In this document: in pieces, positions 50,689 to 60,948 of the stretch
Numbering within the stretch: position 1 is the first letter of the stretch
Layout: each line of letters begins with the position of its first letter
NCBI RefSeq assembly: GCF_004795915.1
Contig: NZ_CP039253.1
Coordinates: forward strand, 4,367,501 to 4,431,500
Length of the DNA: 64,000 bases
Direction: 5' to 3'
DNA from: Rhodococcus sp. PAMC28707
Lineage (GTDB): Bacteria; Actinomycetota; Actinomycetes; Mycobacteriales; Mycobacteriaceae
The notes under the pieces: model-generated
What the model was told of the DNA's origin: nothing
Seen by the model: only the letters and a program-made list of their open reading frames with translations
Databases searched by the model: none
Program-made: the position numbers and the translations under genes

Positions 50689-51153
50689 CTACTTCTTCGC
50701 TCGGGCTCGTAGAAATTCGAGGGCATGGTCGGCGTGCGCTTCGAACCGAAATTCGCTCGAGAAGGACTCGAGGAGGGTGCGGTCGGTGTCGATGACGAAA
50801 GTGGACCGCTTCACTGGAGACAGCTTGCCGAGAAGTCCGCGCTTGACGCCGAATTGCGTTGCGATGGAACCGTCCTCGTCGGACAGAAGTGGGTAGTCGA
50901 AGGATTTCACATCAGCGAATTCGGCCTGTTTGGCGACGGTGTCGTTGCTGATTCCGGCTCGTGACGCACCGACTTCGGCAAATTCGGTTGCGAGATCACG
51001 GAAATGGCAAGCCTCCGCTGTGCATCCGGGAGTCAGTGCGCCCGGGTAGAAGAACAGCACCAGCGGACCGTCCTGCAACAGGGCATCGAGCGAACGGGGC
51101 GTGCCGCTCTGGTCGGGAAGTGTGAAGTCGAGGACTTTGTCACCTGGTTTCAT
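50689..51153 (-). CDS. bcp: Peroxiredoxin of the Bcp/PrxQ family
   Basis: This 154-residue thiol peroxidase has the peroxidatic Cys in FYPGALTPGCTAEACHFRD and a second Cys five residues later, the resolving-Cys spacing of PrxQ/Bcp proteins. The remainder is the expected AhpC/TSA thioredoxin fold. It reduces peroxides with thioredoxin. A bcp gene (Rv1608c) occupies the same position before trpE in M. tuberculosis. It is divergent from trpE. Confidence 0.94.
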   Translation of the reverse strand: MKPGDKVLDFTLPDQSGTPRSLDALLQDGPLVLFFYPGALTPGCTAEACHFRDLATEFAEVGASRAGISNDTVAKQAEFADVKSFDYPLLSDEDGSIATQFGVKRGLLGKLSPVKRSTFVIDTDRTLLESFSSEFRFEAHADHALEFLRARAKK

Positions 51154-51208
51154 GCACGGAGGCTACCGTGCGGCGAGAGTCGAGTGCAGCACCTGAGAAG
51201 ATGGGGGT

Positions 51209-52780
51209 ATGCATGGCGAGACCACGACACTGCCCGGTGCTGACGACGGCGTCGACAGGGGGGCGACGACCAGTCGAGCAGAATTCCGAGAACTTGCCGC
51301 CGAACATCGCGTCGTTCCGGTGGTTCGGAAGGTTCTCGCCGATTCCGAAACTCCGCTGTCCGCCTACCGCAAGCTAGGCGGAGATCGTCCGGGCACCTTC
51401 CTGTTGGAGTCGGCGGAGAACGGTCGTTCGTGGTCGCGTTGGTCGTTCATCGGGGCTGGCACGCCCGCAGCTTTGACCGTCGAAGACGGGGAAGCAGTGT
51501 GGCGGGGCAACGTCCCCGCCGGCGTCCCGTCGGGCGGTGACCCTCTTGAGGTCCTCGGTAGGACGCTCGAGCTGCTCCGTTCCGAACGGCTGCCGGATCT
51601 GCCGCCGCTTACCGGCGGAATGGTCGGGTACCTCGGGTACGACGCGGTCCGCCGGATCGAACGACTCCCCGAACATGCCCAGGACGATCTGCACGTACCC
51701 GAGATGGTCATGCTGCTGGCGACCGATATCGCCGCGGTCGATCATCACGAGGGTGCGATCACGCTCATCGCCAACGCGGTCAACTGGGATGGCACCGTCG
51801 ACCGCGTGGACGAGGCTTACGACGACGCGATCGCCCGGCTCGATCGGATGTGTGCGGATCTGGCAGCGCCAGCCTCGTCGACGGTGTCGACCATGGCACG
51901 TCCGAAACCCGAGTATCGGCGGCAGCGTACCTCCGAGGGCTTCGGCAAAGATGTGCATCGGCTCGTCGAGGAGATCGAGGCCGGTGAAGCTTTTCAGGTG
52001 GTGTTGTCACAGCGCTTCGAAATGGATACCGACGCAGCTCCCATCGATGTCTATCGGATGTTGCGTGCCTCGAACCCGAGTCCTTACATGTACTTGATGC
52101 ATGTACCCGGTGCCGACGGTGAGACGGCGTTCTCGATCGTGGGTTCGAGCCCTGAGGCGCTCGTGACCGTCGTCGACGGTCTGGCGACGACGCATCCGAT
52201 CGCGGGGACCAGGTGGCGCGGCGACTCCGAGGAGGAGGACGTTCTTCTCGAGAAGGACCTGCTGGCGGACGAGAAGGAGAACGCCGAGCACCTGATGCTC
52301 GTCGATCTGGGACGCAACGACCTCGGCCGAGTCTGCACGCCGGGCACCGTTCGGGTCAGCGAGTATCGGCATATCGAGCGGTACAGCCACGTCATGCACC
52401 TCGTGTCGACAGTTGCCGGTCGACTCGCGGAGGGCAAGCAGGCACTGGACGCGGTCAAGGCATGCTTCCCGGCGGGCACGCTGTCGGGTGCTCCCAAAGT
52501 TCGGGCCATGGAATTGATCGACGAATTGGAGCCGACCAGACGCGGCGTCTATGGGGGAATAGTGGGGTATCTCGATTTCTCCGGTGACGCCGACACTGCC
52601 ATCGCCATTCGTACCGCGCTCATCAAGGATGGGACGGCGTACGTGCAAGCGGGTGCTGGTGTCGTGGCAGATTCGGTCGCCGAGTACGAGGACACCGAGG
52701 CCAAGAACAAGGCGATGGCGGTACTCGGTGCTGTGGCGGCCGCGCAGTCGCTCCGCCCGGTGGGAGGGACAGACCGGTGA
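51209..52780 (+). CDS. trpE: Anthranilate synthase component I TrpE
   Basis: TrpE makes anthranilate from chorismate with ammonia from TrpG. The 523-residue protein has [19 protein letters not shown] (feedback-inhibition region), [42 protein letters not shown] and [19 protein letters not shown], the chorismate-binding signatures. No trpG domain is fused. The ATG at 51209 follows a GA-rich site. I found no Trp-rich leader peptide upstream. The stop overlaps the next gene (GTGA). Confidence 0.97.
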   Translation: MHGETTTLPGADDGVDRGATTSRAEFRELAAEHRVVPVVRKVLADSETPLSAYRKLGGDRPGTFLLESAENGRSWSRWSFIGAGTPAALTVEDGEAVWRGNVPAGVPSGGDPLEVLGRTLELLRSERLPDLPPLTGGMVGYLGYDAVRRIERLPEHAQDDLHVPEMVMLLATDIAAVDHHEGAITLIANAVNWDGTVDRVDEAYDDAIARLDRMCADLAAPASSTVSTMARPKPEYRRQRTSEGFGKDVHRLVEEIEAGEAFQVVLSQRFEMDTDAAPIDVYRMLRASNPSPYMYLMHVPGADGETAFSIVGSSPEALVTVVDGLATTHPIAGTRWRGDSEEEDVLLEKDLLADEKENAEHLMLVDLGRNDLGRVCTPGTVRVSEYRHIERYSHVMHLVSTVAGRLAEGKQALDAVKACFPAGTLSGAPKVRAMELIDELEPTRRGVYGGIVGYLDFSGDADTAIAIRTALIKDGTAYVQAGAGVVADSVAEYEDTEAKNKAMAVLGAVAAAQSLRPVGGTDR

Positions 52781-53478
52781 GTGAGGACGCGAAGGCGAGC
52801 TCGGATTCGTCGAGCGTGACATCGCCGAAGGACGGCCGGTCCCGCTCTGGAGCAGTGGCCGTCGTTCTCCTACTCATCGGTGCAGCCTGCCTGTGGGGAA
52901 GTTCGAGGATGACGTGGGTGCACGTAACTTCGTTCGATGGGCTGGGGGAGGAACGATCGACGGATCTGCTCGGTAGTGCGTGGGCTGCGGCATCCACACC
53001 TCTTGCACTAGCGCTTCTGGCGGCCGTCGCAGCGTCCTTCGCGGTCAAGGGGATTGCGTCGAGAGTTCTCGCAATTCTCGTTCTGCTCGTTGCCGTCGGC
53101 GCGGGCCTGCCTGCACTGGAATCTCTGCTCGGCGAAGTCTCCGATTCCAAGGCAGCCAGTATTGCCGAACTCCCGGCGCGTGCGGAGGTGACTTCGACGG
53201 TTGCGTTCGCCTTGCCCGCTGTCCTTGCTTTGATCGGCGCAGTGAGTGCCCTGTTTGCGGCCGTCGCGCTGTTTCGGAAACCGACCACGCGGAAGGTATT
53301 GTCCTCGAAGTACGACGCTCCAGCCAGTCGCCGCGAGGAAGTTGCACGTCGAGCCAAGTCCGCGGCAGACGGCACCGGGGCGAACGGGGAGGGAGAAGAC
53401 TTGACCGAACGAATGCTGTGGGATGCCCTCGACGCGGGCGAGGACCCCACCGACGAGTCCGGCACCCGGAATTCGTGA
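52777..53478 (+). CDS. Trp biosynthesis-associated membrane protein (TIGR02234 family)
   Basis: This 233-residue protein has four hydrophobic segments, including [20 protein letters not shown] and [20 protein letters not shown], and charged tails at both ends. It belongs to the actinobacterial family always found between trpE and trpC (Rv1610 in M. tuberculosis). Its role is unknown. The GTG start overlaps the trpE stop by 4 bp. Confidence 0.9.
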   Translation: MSEDAKASSDSSSVTSPKDGRSRSGAVAVVLLLIGAACLWGSSRMTWVHVTSFDGLGEERSTDLLGSAWAAASTPLALALLAAVAASFAVKGIASRVLAILVLLVAVGAGLPALESLLGEVSDSKAASIAELPARAEVTSTVAFALPAVLALIGAVSALFAAVALFRKPTTRKVLSSKYDAPASRREEVARRAKSAADGTGANGEGEDLTERMLWDALDAGEDPTDESGTRNS

Positions 53479-53560
53479 CATAGAAACGGCCCTCTAGGCT
53501 AGTGAAGACCTCGATGAGTTTCCTCACATCAGGTCACGGATGGAAAGGACTCGGGTCACC

Positions 53561-54370
53561 ATGACTGTTCTCGATTCGATTCTGGACGGTGTTCGCGCCG
53601 ATGTCGCGGCACGTGAATCGGTTGTCGATTTCGCTGCTGTGAAGGCTGCGGCTCTGAAAGCGCCTGCACCGCTCGATGCGACCGCGGCACTGCACGAGGA
53701 CGGAATCGGCGTTATCGCCGAGGTCAAGCGCGCAAGCCCGTCGAAGGGCGCATTGGCCGACATAGGGGACCCGGCAGTGCTGGCTCAGGCATATGAGCTG
53801 GGTGGGGCAAGAATCATCAGCGTTCTCACCGAGGAACGCAGATTCAACGGTTCGCTGGCCGACCTCGACGCCGTGCGCAAAGCAGTGAGCATTCCGGTGC
53901 TGCGCAAGGACTTCATCGTGGGGCCCTATCAAATTCACGAGGCGCGTGCCCACGGAGCCGATGTCATTCTGCTGATCGTCGCAGCGTTGGAACAGCAGGC
54001 GCTCGCGTCTCTGCTCGATCGGACCGAGTCGCTCGGTATGACGGCTCTCGTCGAGGTACACACCGAAGCTGAAGCCGATCGTGCTCTCGAGGCGGGCGCC
54101 ACCATCATCGGGATCAACGCCCGCAACCTCAAGACCCTCGAGATCGACCGAGACAGTTTCGGCCGAATCGCTCCCGGACTGCCCAGCGAAATCATTCGAG
54201 TCGCCGAGTCCGGCGTCCGCGGGACGGCAGATCTTCTCGCCTACGCAGGCGCAGGTGCCGACGCTGTGCTAGTGGGTGAGGGACTCGTCACCAGCGGTGA
54301 TCCGCGTACTGCCGTATCCGATCTGGTGACCGCAGGAACTCATCCGTCCTGCCCTAAGCCTGCACGCTGA
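53561..54370 (+). CDS. trpC: Indole-3-glycerol phosphate synthase TrpC
   Basis: TrpC closes the indole ring. The 269-residue barrel protein has [19 protein letters not shown] with the catalytic Lys, [35 protein letters not shown] and [14 protein letters not shown]. The start is ATG 53561 ([14 protein letters not shown]) with AAAGGA upstream; an ATG at 53540 is less likely. No PRAI (TrpF) domain is fused. A hairpin separates it from trpB. Confidence 0.97.
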   Translation: MTVLDSILDGVRADVAARESVVDFAAVKAAALKAPAPLDATAALHEDGIGVIAEVKRASPSKGALADIGDPAVLAQAYELGGARIISVLTEERRFNGSLADLDAVRKAVSIPVLRKDFIVGPYQIHEARAHGADVILLIVAALEQQALASLLDRTESLGMTALVEVHTEAEADRALEAGATIIGINARNLKTLEIDRDSFGRIAPGLPSEIIRVAESGVRGTADLLAYAGAGADAVLVGEGLVTSGDPRTAVSDLVTAGTHPSCPKPAR

Positions 54371-54372
54371 AT

Positions 54373-54410
54373 CACGACCGACCGGCGCTTGTTTGCGCCG
54401 GTTCGTCGTG
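54373..54410 (+). terminator. Hairpin between trpC and trpB
   Basis: Two 16-base arms (CACGACCGACCGGCGC / GCGCCGGTTCGTCGTG) pair with two mismatches around a 6-base loop, directly after the trpC stop. It could partially terminate trpEC transcription or tune trpBA expression. No U-tract follows. Confidence 0.6.
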
Positions 54411-54471
54411 TAAGGCGGGTAAGTAAAACCCCGAATTTCGGTCGTAGCGGTCGCTGGGGCAGACTGGACGG

Positions 54472-55785
54472 GTGACCAGCCACCTTCAGAGCCCCCGTTT
54501 CAAGGGCGGAGATCTACCCGAGAGCAGCCTCGGGTTGACCGACCGCAGCAAACACGATCCCGATATCGGCGGGCACTTCGGTGTATACGGCGGGCGGTAC
54601 GTTCCGGAGGCGCTCATGGGCGTCATCGAAGAAGTCACTGTCGAATACGACAAGGTGCGCAGTGACGAGAAATTCTTGGCAGAGCTGGATCGACTCCAGC
54701 GCGATTACACCGGGCGACCTTCCCCGGTGTTCGAGGCCACTCGGTTGTCCGAGCATGCTGGCGGCGCAAGAATTCTGCTCAAGCGAGAAGACCTGAACCA
54801 CACTGGTTCTCACAAGATCAACAATGTCCTCGGACAGGTGCTACTTGCCAAGCGAATGGGCAAGACGCGGGTCATCGCGGAGACCGGGGCCGGGCAACAC
54901 GGTGTCGCGACGGCCACGGCGTGTGCACTGCTGGGCCTGGAATGCGTCGTATACATGGGTGAGGTCGACACCGAACGTCAGGCTCTCAACGTTGCACGAA
55001 TGCGGTTGCTCGGATCTTCCGTCGTGGCTGTCACCTCGGGGTCGCGGACGCTGAAGGATGCGATCAACGAGGCCTTGCGCGACTGGGTCGCGCATGCGGA
55101 CGATACGTATTACTGCTTCGGAACAGTGGCTGGCCCGCACCCGTTTCCATCCATGGTCCGCGACTTTCAGCGGATCATCGGACTCGAAGCGCGCCAGCAG
55201 GTTCAAGCGTCGACCGGACGCCTTCCCGACGCCATTGCTGCCTGCGTCGGCGGCGGTTCGAACGCTATCGGCATTTTTCACGCGTTCCTCGACGACGCGT
55301 CTGTTCGTCTCGTCGGATTCGAAGCTGCAGGGGATGGCGTCGACACCGGCAGGCACGCTGCCACCATCAGCGGCGGCTCCCCGGGCACTTTGCACGGGAC
55401 GTACTCATACCTTTTGCAGGACGAAGACGGCCAGACCACCGAATCGCACTCGATTTCAGCGGGATTGGACTACCCGGGCGTCGGCCCGGAGCATTCCTAC
55501 CTGCACGACATCGGGCGTGCGGAGTATCGGGGTATCACCGATACCGAGGCCATGGATGCTTTTCGGCTGCTGTGCAGGACCGAGGGCATCATTCCGGCGA
55601 TCGAATCTGCGCATGCGATCGCCGGCGCGCTGAAGCTGGGACGAGAACTCGGCAAGGACAAGATCGTGCTGGTCAATCTCTCCGGGCGCGGCGACAAGGA
55701 CGTCGATACCGCGGCCGAATGGTTCGGTCTCGTGGATGCAGACGGTGAAGCGCACGTAGACGGCGAAAAGGGTGATCCCGCATGA
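54472..55785 (+). CDS. trpB: Tryptophan synthase beta chain TrpB
   Basis: TrpB condenses indole and serine using PLP. The 437-residue protein has [36 protein letters not shown] with the PLP Lys, [31 protein letters not shown] and [13 protein letters not shown]. The GTG start gives about 30 extra N-terminal residues, as in mycobacterial TrpB. It is coupled to trpA by a 4-bp overlap. Confidence 0.97.
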   Translation: MTSHLQSPRFKGGDLPESSLGLTDRSKHDPDIGGHFGVYGGRYVPEALMGVIEEVTVEYDKVRSDEKFLAELDRLQRDYTGRPSPVFEATRLSEHAGGARILLKREDLNHTGSHKINNVLGQVLLAKRMGKTRVIAETGAGQHGVATATACALLGLECVVYMGEVDTERQALNVARMRLLGSSVVAVTSGSRTLKDAINEALRDWVAHADDTYYCFGTVAGPHPFPSMVRDFQRIIGLEARQQVQASTGRLPDAIAACVGGGSNAIGIFHAFLDDASVRLVGFEAAGDGVDTGRHAATISGGSPGTLHGTYSYLLQDEDGQTTESHSISAGLDYPGVGPEHSYLHDIGRAEYRGITDTEAMDAFRLLCRTEGIIPAIESAHAIAGALKLGRELGKDKIVLVNLSGRGDKDVDTAAEWFGLVDADGEAHVDGEKGDPA

Positions 55786-56585
55786 CCGAACGACCTTCCA
55801 GGCTCGGCGCCACGTTCAGAGCGTGCAAAGACGAGAATCGGGCCGCACTGATCGGCTACCTCCCGGCGGGATTCCCGACGGTCGAGAAGTCGATCGAGGT
55901 CTTCGAGACCATGGTGTCCTCAGGCTGTGACATCGTCGAGGTCGGTATTCCGTACTCCGACCCCGTCATGGACGGGCCCACTATCCAAGCAGCGGCAGAT
56001 ACCGCACTTCGTGCTGGTGCCCGGGTACGTGACGTGTTCACGGTCGTCGAGAGAGTCTCCGCGAGCGGCGGTAAGGCCATCGTGATGACCTATTGGAATC
56101 TCGTGATGCGCTACGGCATCGACGCTTTCGCCCGGGATCTCGCGAGTGCAGGCGGACTCGGCATCATCACTCCCGATTTGATCCCTGACGAAGCCGACCA
56201 GTGGATCGCTGCCTCGGATGCACACGATCTCGATCGCATCTTTCTCGTTGCACCGTCTTCGACCGAAGAGCGACTGGCCAGCACGCTGAAGGCCAGCCGC
56301 GGGTTCGTCTACGCGGCGTCGACCATGGGTGTCACCGGTGCTCGTGATGTTGTGAGCTCGTCCGCACCTGAACTTACTGCCCGGATCCGCAAGCATTCCG
56401 ACATTCCGGTGGGTGTCGGTCTCGGTGTGCGCTCGGGTGCGCAGGCCGCCGAGATCGCACGTTACGCCGATGCAGTCATCGTCGGTTCGGCTCTGGTGTC
56501 CGCAGTGGACAAGGGTCTTGATGCCGTCGCGGCTCTGACCAGCGAACTCGCCGAGGGTGTCCGTTCGGCTAACGTAGCCCTGTGA
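55782..56585 (+). CDS. trpA: Tryptophan synthase alpha chain TrpA
   Basis: TrpA cleaves indole-3-glycerol phosphate and channels indole to TrpB. The 267-residue barrel protein has [40 protein letters not shown] with the catalytic Glu and Asp, and [20 protein letters not shown]. Its stop overlaps the lgt start (GTGA), so lgt is joined to the trp unit. Confidence 0.97.
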   Translation: MTERPSRLGATFRACKDENRAALIGYLPAGFPTVEKSIEVFETMVSSGCDIVEVGIPYSDPVMDGPTIQAAADTALRAGARVRDVFTVVERVSASGGKAIVMTYWNLVMRYGIDAFARDLASAGGLGIITPDLIPDEADQWIAASDAHDLDRIFLVAPSSTEERLASTLKASRGFVYAASTMGVTGARDVVSSSAPELTARIRKHSDIPVGVGLGVRSGAQAAEIARYADAVIVGSALVSAVDKGLDAVAALTSELAEGVRSANVAL

Positions 56586-57610
56586 CTTCCGTCGTAGGAT
56601 CCTCGACTGCCGTTCTTGCGTATATTCCCAGTCCGCCGCAAGGTGTTTGGTACATCGGGCCGATAGCGCTGCGTGCATACGCTCTCTTCATCATCGTCGG
56701 GATCGTCGTCGCCGTCGTCTGGGGTGATCGCCGGTGGGTGGCCAGAGGTGGAACCAAGGGCACCGTGCTCGACGTCGCAGTATGGGCAGTCCCGTTCGGC
56801 CTGCTCGGTGGCCGCATCTATCACGTCATCACGGATTGGAGCACCTACTTCGGGCCGGGTGGTGATCCGGTTCGCGCGCTCAAGGTGTGGGAAGGCGGGC
56901 TGGGAATCTGGGGTGCGGTTCTTCTCGGAGGGGTCGGCGCCTGGATCGCCTGTCGTCGTCGCGGAATCCCGTTGCCCGCGTTCGGCGATGCAGTCGGACC
57001 GCCGATCCTGCTCGCCCAGGCGATCGGTCGTATCGGTAACTACTTCAACCAGGAACTGTACGGGCGAGAGACCACGCGAGCATGGGGTCTCGAGATCTTC
57101 GAACGCGTCAACTCCGCCGGCCGCCTCGATCCTCTGACAGGGGTATCGAACGGTGTGATCGAAAAAGTCGTTCACCCGACGTTCTTGTACGAGCTTCTGT
57201 GGAGCCTCGCCATCGTTGTGCTGTTGGTGGTGGTCGACCGTAGATACGCCATCGGACACGGGCGCTTGTTCGCTCTGTACGTCGCCGGATACTGCGCCGG
57301 AAGGTTCTGGGTCGAACTGCTACGCGACGACTACGCCACGCATATCGCGGGAATTCGGGTCAATACCTTCACCTCGGCCATCGTGTTCGTACTGGCGGTC
57401 CTCTACTTCGTACTGGCTAAGAAAGGCCGCGAAGATCCGGCAAGCCTCGCGTCCAAGGACCACACGAGCGCCTCCGCAGATACTGAAGAGACCGAGACCG
57501 AGACGGAAGAGTCAGAGCTGGCATCGGACCAGAAGACGGATTCGGCGGTCGAACCCGAGAAGGACTCTGCCCCGACGCCGGGGCAGGAGAAGGATTCCCC
57601 CGGGAAGTGA
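56582..57610 (+). CDS. lgt: Prolipoprotein diacylglyceryl transferase Lgt
   Basis: Lgt transfers diacylglycerol to the lipobox Cys of prolipoproteins, the first lipoprotein-modification step. The 342-residue membrane protein has the family signature AQAIGRIGNYFNQELYGRET, IYHVITDW and HPTFLYELLWSL with about seven membrane segments. A hydrophilic Glu/Asp/Ser/Thr-rich tail of about 55 residues (TEETETETEESELASD and onward) extends the C-terminus, as in other actinobacterial Lgt proteins. The start is GTG, overlapping trpA. Confidence 0.95.
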   Translation: MTSVVGSSTAVLAYIPSPPQGVWYIGPIALRAYALFIIVGIVVAVVWGDRRWVARGGTKGTVLDVAVWAVPFGLLGGRIYHVITDWSTYFGPGGDPVRALKVWEGGLGIWGAVLLGGVGAWIACRRRGIPLPAFGDAVGPPILLAQAIGRIGNYFNQELYGRETTRAWGLEIFERVNSAGRLDPLTGVSNGVIEKVVHPTFLYELLWSLAIVVLLVVVDRRYAIGHGRLFALYVAGYCAGRFWVELLRDDYATHIAGIRVNTFTSAIVFVLAVLYFVLAKKGREDPASLASKDHTSASADTEETETETEESELASDQKTDSAVEPEKDSAPTPGQEKDSPGK

Positions 57611-57714
57611 CGCCGGCGACCCGCAGCTTTCGGCGGGCGCCGAAGCTGAAGGACTTTACGGTATGGATGTGCCAGCTGTGCTGGCTGCCATCGATTTCGA
57701 GCAAGGAGTAGCCG

Positions 57715-58668
57715 GTGAGCGAGCCCGACAAGAAGCCCGAGAGTGGGTCCTCCGATGGGGGATCCAACAATGAGACAGAACGAATCGAGACAGAACGAAT
57801 CGAGACGGAACGAATCGAGACGGAACGAATCGAGACGCCCCCCGATTTCGGCACCCCGTTCGACTACGACGCGACTGCAGAGGCGTCGTTGTCCGAGCAG
57901 CCTGCAACCTCGGAGACCGGACCGATGACCGGTGCAATCGGATCGGGCTCGGGATCGGGCCCTGGATGGGCCGTGCATTCTGGAATCGGCAATGGTCCGG
58001 GGTGGGGCGAGTCGCCGAGCTACCCACCTCCCACCGCCCCCGACCCCGCCTCCGACCCCACCTCCGACCCCACCTCCGACAAGGGGCCAGGTTCCGGCGT
58101 CAGCTTCGACAAGCCAGATGCGGCACTGTCGCACGGCGACACTTCGCCCGAACAGAACTTCGGCGCGTCTCCCTACGGTCAGCCGGGCCCGGTGTACGGG
58201 GCGCCGGATCCTGGCTACCCGCAGCCGAACCCCAACGATCAGTCCTACGACCAGTACCAGGGCGGCGGTTACGGTCCACCGCCTTCGGGACCGCCACCGG
58301 GAGGATTTCCGCCACCGCCCGGGTATCAGCAGCAGGGATATCCATTGCCCGGATACCAGCCGCAACCTGCATACGGGGGTTATCCAGGAGCACCGTATGG
58401 AGTCGATCCCATGGCGCCGTACGGGAGGCATCCCGTCACCGGTGAGCCGTTCTCGGACAGGTCCAAACTGACAGCGGGTTTGCTCGGAATCCTTCTGGGC
58501 GCTTTCGGCGCCGGACGCTTCTACCTCAATCAGCCGGGCATGGCGGTCGCTCAGATCGCAGTCACGTGGTTGACCTGCGGAATCGGCGGGATCTGGCCGC
58601 TGATCGACGGGATCATGATGCTGACCGGCAGCGTGCGAGATCAGCACGGTCGGCCACTGCGGGACTGA
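57715..58668 (+). CDS. Proline-rich TM2-domain protein
   Basis: This 317-residue protein has an acidic N-terminus with four perfect ETERI repeats. A long Gly/Pro/Tyr-rich disordered region (PPPSGPPPGGFPPPPGYQQQ) follows, then a C-terminal TM2 domain with two membrane helices (AGLLGILLGAFGAGRFYLNQ and AVTWLTCGIGGIWPLIDGI). TM2 proteins with Pro-rich tails are common in actinobacteria and may scaffold envelope functions; the role here is unknown. The GTG start follows AAGGAG. Confidence 0.88.
   Translation: MSEPDKKPESGSSDGGSNNETERIETERIETERIETERIETPPDFGTPFDYDATAEASLSEQPATSETGPMTGAIGSGSGSGPGWAVHSGIGNGPGWGESPSYPPPTAPDPASDPTSDPTSDKGPGSGVSFDKPDAALSHGDTSPEQNFGASPYGQPGPVYGAPDPGYPQPNPNDQSYDQYQGGGYGPPPSGPPPGGFPPPPGYQQQGYPLPGYQPQPAYGGYPGAPYGVDPMAPYGRHPVTGEPFSDRSKLTAGLLGILLGAFGAGRFYLNQPGMAVAQIAVTWLTCGIGGIWPLIDGIMMLTGSVRDQHGRPLRD
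57772..57831 (+). repeat. Four tandem 15-bp repeats in the TM2 gene
   Basis: The unit GAGACRGAACGAATC is repeated four times without gaps; copies 1-2 have A and copies 3-4 have G at the sixth base. Each unit encodes one ETERI pentapeptide, so copy-number change keeps the frame. Confidence 0.95.
58042..58080 (+). repeat. Three tandem 12-bp repeats in the TM2 gene
   Basis: The unit GACCCCRCCTCC is repeated three times and followed by GAC, encoding DPASDPTSDPTSD in the disordered region. Confidence 0.9.
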
Positions 58669-58679
58669 CACTTCGCACG

Positions 58680-59420
58680 ATGAACCGCATATCGCTACGG
58701 CCGGGAACGGGCAGTCGACGATTTCGGTATTCGTATGCGGACCAAAGTACGGCAACAACCGGCGGGGCGGGGTCCCACCGCTCGCTCGAGATCCTCCGTG
58801 AGCTCGCCGTGTTGGTTGTTGCCCTGCCGCTCACTCTCGTCGGTCTCGTGCTGGCGACGGTTTGTTTCGCGCTTGGCGCTGTTGCGGTTGCGACTCTTTT
58901 GTCGGCGCCACTTGTATTGGTGTTCGCGAGCATCGTGCGGGCGAGTGCGACCGCGCGGCGTACTGTCCTTGCCGCTGTAGTGGGGGTACCCGTTGCCCCG
59001 CCGAACCGCCCCGCGGCGTCGTCGCGGCGAAACCCGTACGTCCTGGCTGTTGCCAAGCTTCGCTCCGGTCGGATGTGGCGGGACTTGGGTTCACATCCGA
59101 CCTCGCTGCTCGCGGCCGTTTTGTCGATCGGGGTGGTGATAGGGACTATCGCTCTGATCGTGCGTGCCGTGGTGTGGCCGGCGTACGCCATGGGGAACCC
59201 GTCGTTTTACGAATTGGCATGGGGTGGGCCAACACTCGCTGGAGCGATGGCTGTGCATTGCGTCCCGGGTGTGGTTCTGTTGGTCGTCGGGCCGTGGTTG
59301 TTGCGGCGGCTGACCCGACTGTGTCTGCTCGCCGCTGGTGTCGAATGGGATACCGGGCATCCGGCCTCGGTCGGCAGGAAACTGAGAAGTGCAATTGGGG
59401 CAAGCAGCACCGGTATCTGA
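58680..59420 (+). CDS. Integral membrane protein with sensor-like fold
   Basis: This protein of about 246 residues has four hydrophobic segments (LRELAVLVVALPLTLVGLVL, LLSAPLVLVFASIVRA, LLAAVLSIGVVIGTIALIV and HCVPGVVLLVVGPWLLRRL). The pattern resembles the putative sensor domain found before some actinobacterial histidine kinases, but no kinase follows. The ATG at 58680, 11 bp after the TM2 stop, has a weak ribosome-binding site, and an in-frame start at 58566 would overlap the TM2 gene. Function unknown. Confidence 0.72.
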   Translation: MNRISLRPGTGSRRFRYSYADQSTATTGGAGSHRSLEILRELAVLVVALPLTLVGLVLATVCFALGAVAVATLLSAPLVLVFASIVRASATARRTVLAAVVGVPVAPPNRPAASSRRNPYVLAVAKLRSGRMWRDLGSHPTSLLAAVLSIGVVIGTIALIVRAVVWPAYAMGNPSFYELAWGGPTLAGAMAVHCVPGVVLLVVGPWLLRRLTRLCLLAAGVEWDTGHPASVGRKLRSAIGASSTGI

Positions 59421-59435
59421 ACCGATACAGGTGCT
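59406..59435 (+). terminator. Hairpin terminator before pyk
   Basis: The 12-bp arms AGCACCGGTATC and GATACAGGTGCT have one mismatch and a 6-base loop that contains the stop codon of the upstream membrane protein gene. It probably separates the lgt-TM2 unit from pyk. Confidence 0.6.
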
Positions 59436-59529
59436 CTGAGCACTGCCCGAGTCTTATTACTCACCGGTAGATTTTCGTTGGTCGCCTCTGCTGACAAGTA
59501 GAAGCGACACACCGACTAGGCTCGTCTTC

Positions 59530-60948
59530 GTGAGCCGACGTACGAAGATCGTTTGCACCCTTGGACCTGCGACCGCTACCAGTGAGCGAATCCGTGAACT
59601 CGTAGAGAGTGGAATGGATGTCGCCAGACTGAATTTCAGCCACGGTGATCACCCCGATCATCAGGCGAACTACGAGAGGGTTCGAGAGGCATCGAATCTC
59701 ACCGGCAAGGCCGTGGGAATTCTTGCCGACCTCCAGGGCCCGAAAATTCGCCTCGGTCGATTCGCCGAGGGTAAAACCACCTGGGCCGCCGGTGAATTGG
59801 TGCGCATCACCGTCGACGAGGTAGAAGGCACCCATGATCGGGTGTCGACGACCTACAAGGAATTGGCCCAGGACGCCAAGGAAGGTGACCGGCTGCTGGT
59901 CGACGACGGCAAGGTCGGACTGGTCGTCACCGGTGTCGAAGGCAACGACGTTCTCTGTCGGGTCACCGAGGGAGGACCGGTCAGCAACAACAAGGGCGTA
60001 TCCCTGCCGGGTATGGACGTATCGGTTCCGGCGCTGTCGGAAAAGGACATCGCGGACCTCGAATTCGCCCTGGACCTCGGTGTCGACTTCATCGCACTGT
60101 CCTTCGTCCGGTCGCCTGCCGATGTCGAACTCGTCCACTCCATCATGGACCGAGTCGGCCGCCGAGTGCCGGTCATCGCCAAGATCGAAAAGCCCGAAGC
60201 AGTCGACAATCTCGAAGCCATCGTTCTTGCATTCGACGCTGTGATGGTCGCCCGCGGCGACCTCGGCGTCGAGTTGCCGCTCGAACAGGTACCGCTGGTG
60301 CAGAAGCGTGCCATTCAAATTGCTCGCGCCAACGCCAAGCCCGTCATCGTCGCGACTCAGATGCTCGAGTCGATGATCGAGAATTCGCGGCCTACGAGAG
60401 CCGAAGCGTCCGACGTGGCGAACGCGGTCCTCGATGGAACCGATGCAGTCATGCTCTCCGGTGAGACCTCCGTCGGCAAATACGTCATGGAGACCGTGCG
60501 CACGATGGCTCGGATCGTCGAAACAGTCGAGACCGAGGGTGAGGGTGTTCCGCCCTTGACCCACACGCCGCGTACCAAGCGTGGCGTCATCTCCTATGCC
60601 GCCCGAGACATCGGTGAGCGCCTCGATGCCAAGGCGCTTGTGGCATTCACTCAGTCGGGCGACACCGTGCGACGCCTGGCCCGTCTGCATACCTCGCTCC
60701 CGCTGCTCGCGTTCACCTCGATTCCGGAGGTCCGTAGTCAGCTTTCCTTGAGCTGGGGGACCGAGACGTTCCTGGTTCCAGAGGTCGAAACAACCGATGC
60801 GATGGTGCTCGAAGTCGACAAGGCCTTGCTCGAACTCGGCCGCTACAACAAGGGCGATCAGGTCGTTATCGTCGCCGGTGCGCCGCCCGGCACAGTAGGC
60901 TCGACCAACTTGATCCATGTGCACCGAATTGGGGAAGAGGACCGCTAA
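59530..60948 (+). CDS. pyk: Pyruvate kinase
   Basis: This 472-residue glycolytic enzyme converts phosphoenolpyruvate and ADP to pyruvate and ATP. It has TKIVCTLGPATATSERI, MDVARLNFSHG, the catalytic Lys in VIAKIEKPEAVDN, MVARGDLGVELPLEQVP and the regulatory C-terminal domain with ALVAFTQSGDTVRRLARLH. The start is GTG. The next gene, tesB, begins one base after the pyk stop. Confidence 0.97.
   Translation: MSRRTKIVCTLGPATATSERIRELVESGMDVARLNFSHGDHPDHQANYERVREASNLTGKAVGILADLQGPKIRLGRFAEGKTTWAAGELVRITVDEVEGTHDRVSTTYKELAQDAKEGDRLLVDDGKVGLVVTGVEGNDVLCRVTEGGPVSNNKGVSLPGMDVSVPALSEKDIADLEFALDLGVDFIALSFVRSPADVELVHSIMDRVGRRVPVIAKIEKPEAVDNLEAIVLAFDAVMVARGDLGVELPLEQVPLVQKRAIQIARANAKPVIVATQMLESMIENSRPTRAEASDVANAVLDGTDAVMLSGETSVGKYVMETVRTMARIVETVETEGEGVPPLTHTPRTKRGVISYAARDIGERLDAKALVAFTQSGDTVRRLARLHTSLPLLAFTSIPEVRSQLSLSWGTETFLVPEVETTDAMVLEVDKALLELGRYNKGDQVVIVAGAPPGTVGSTNLIHVHRIGEEDR

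Noticed and set aside
51154..51208. Trp leader peptide attenuator before trpE
   Set aside because: The gap is only 55 bp and has no frame with tandem Trp codons or terminator hairpin.
57403..58758. 451-residue open frame on the minus strand
   Set aside because: It is antisense to lgt and the repeat-rich TM2 gene; its repeats are only the complement of the ETERI and Pro-rich coding repeats.
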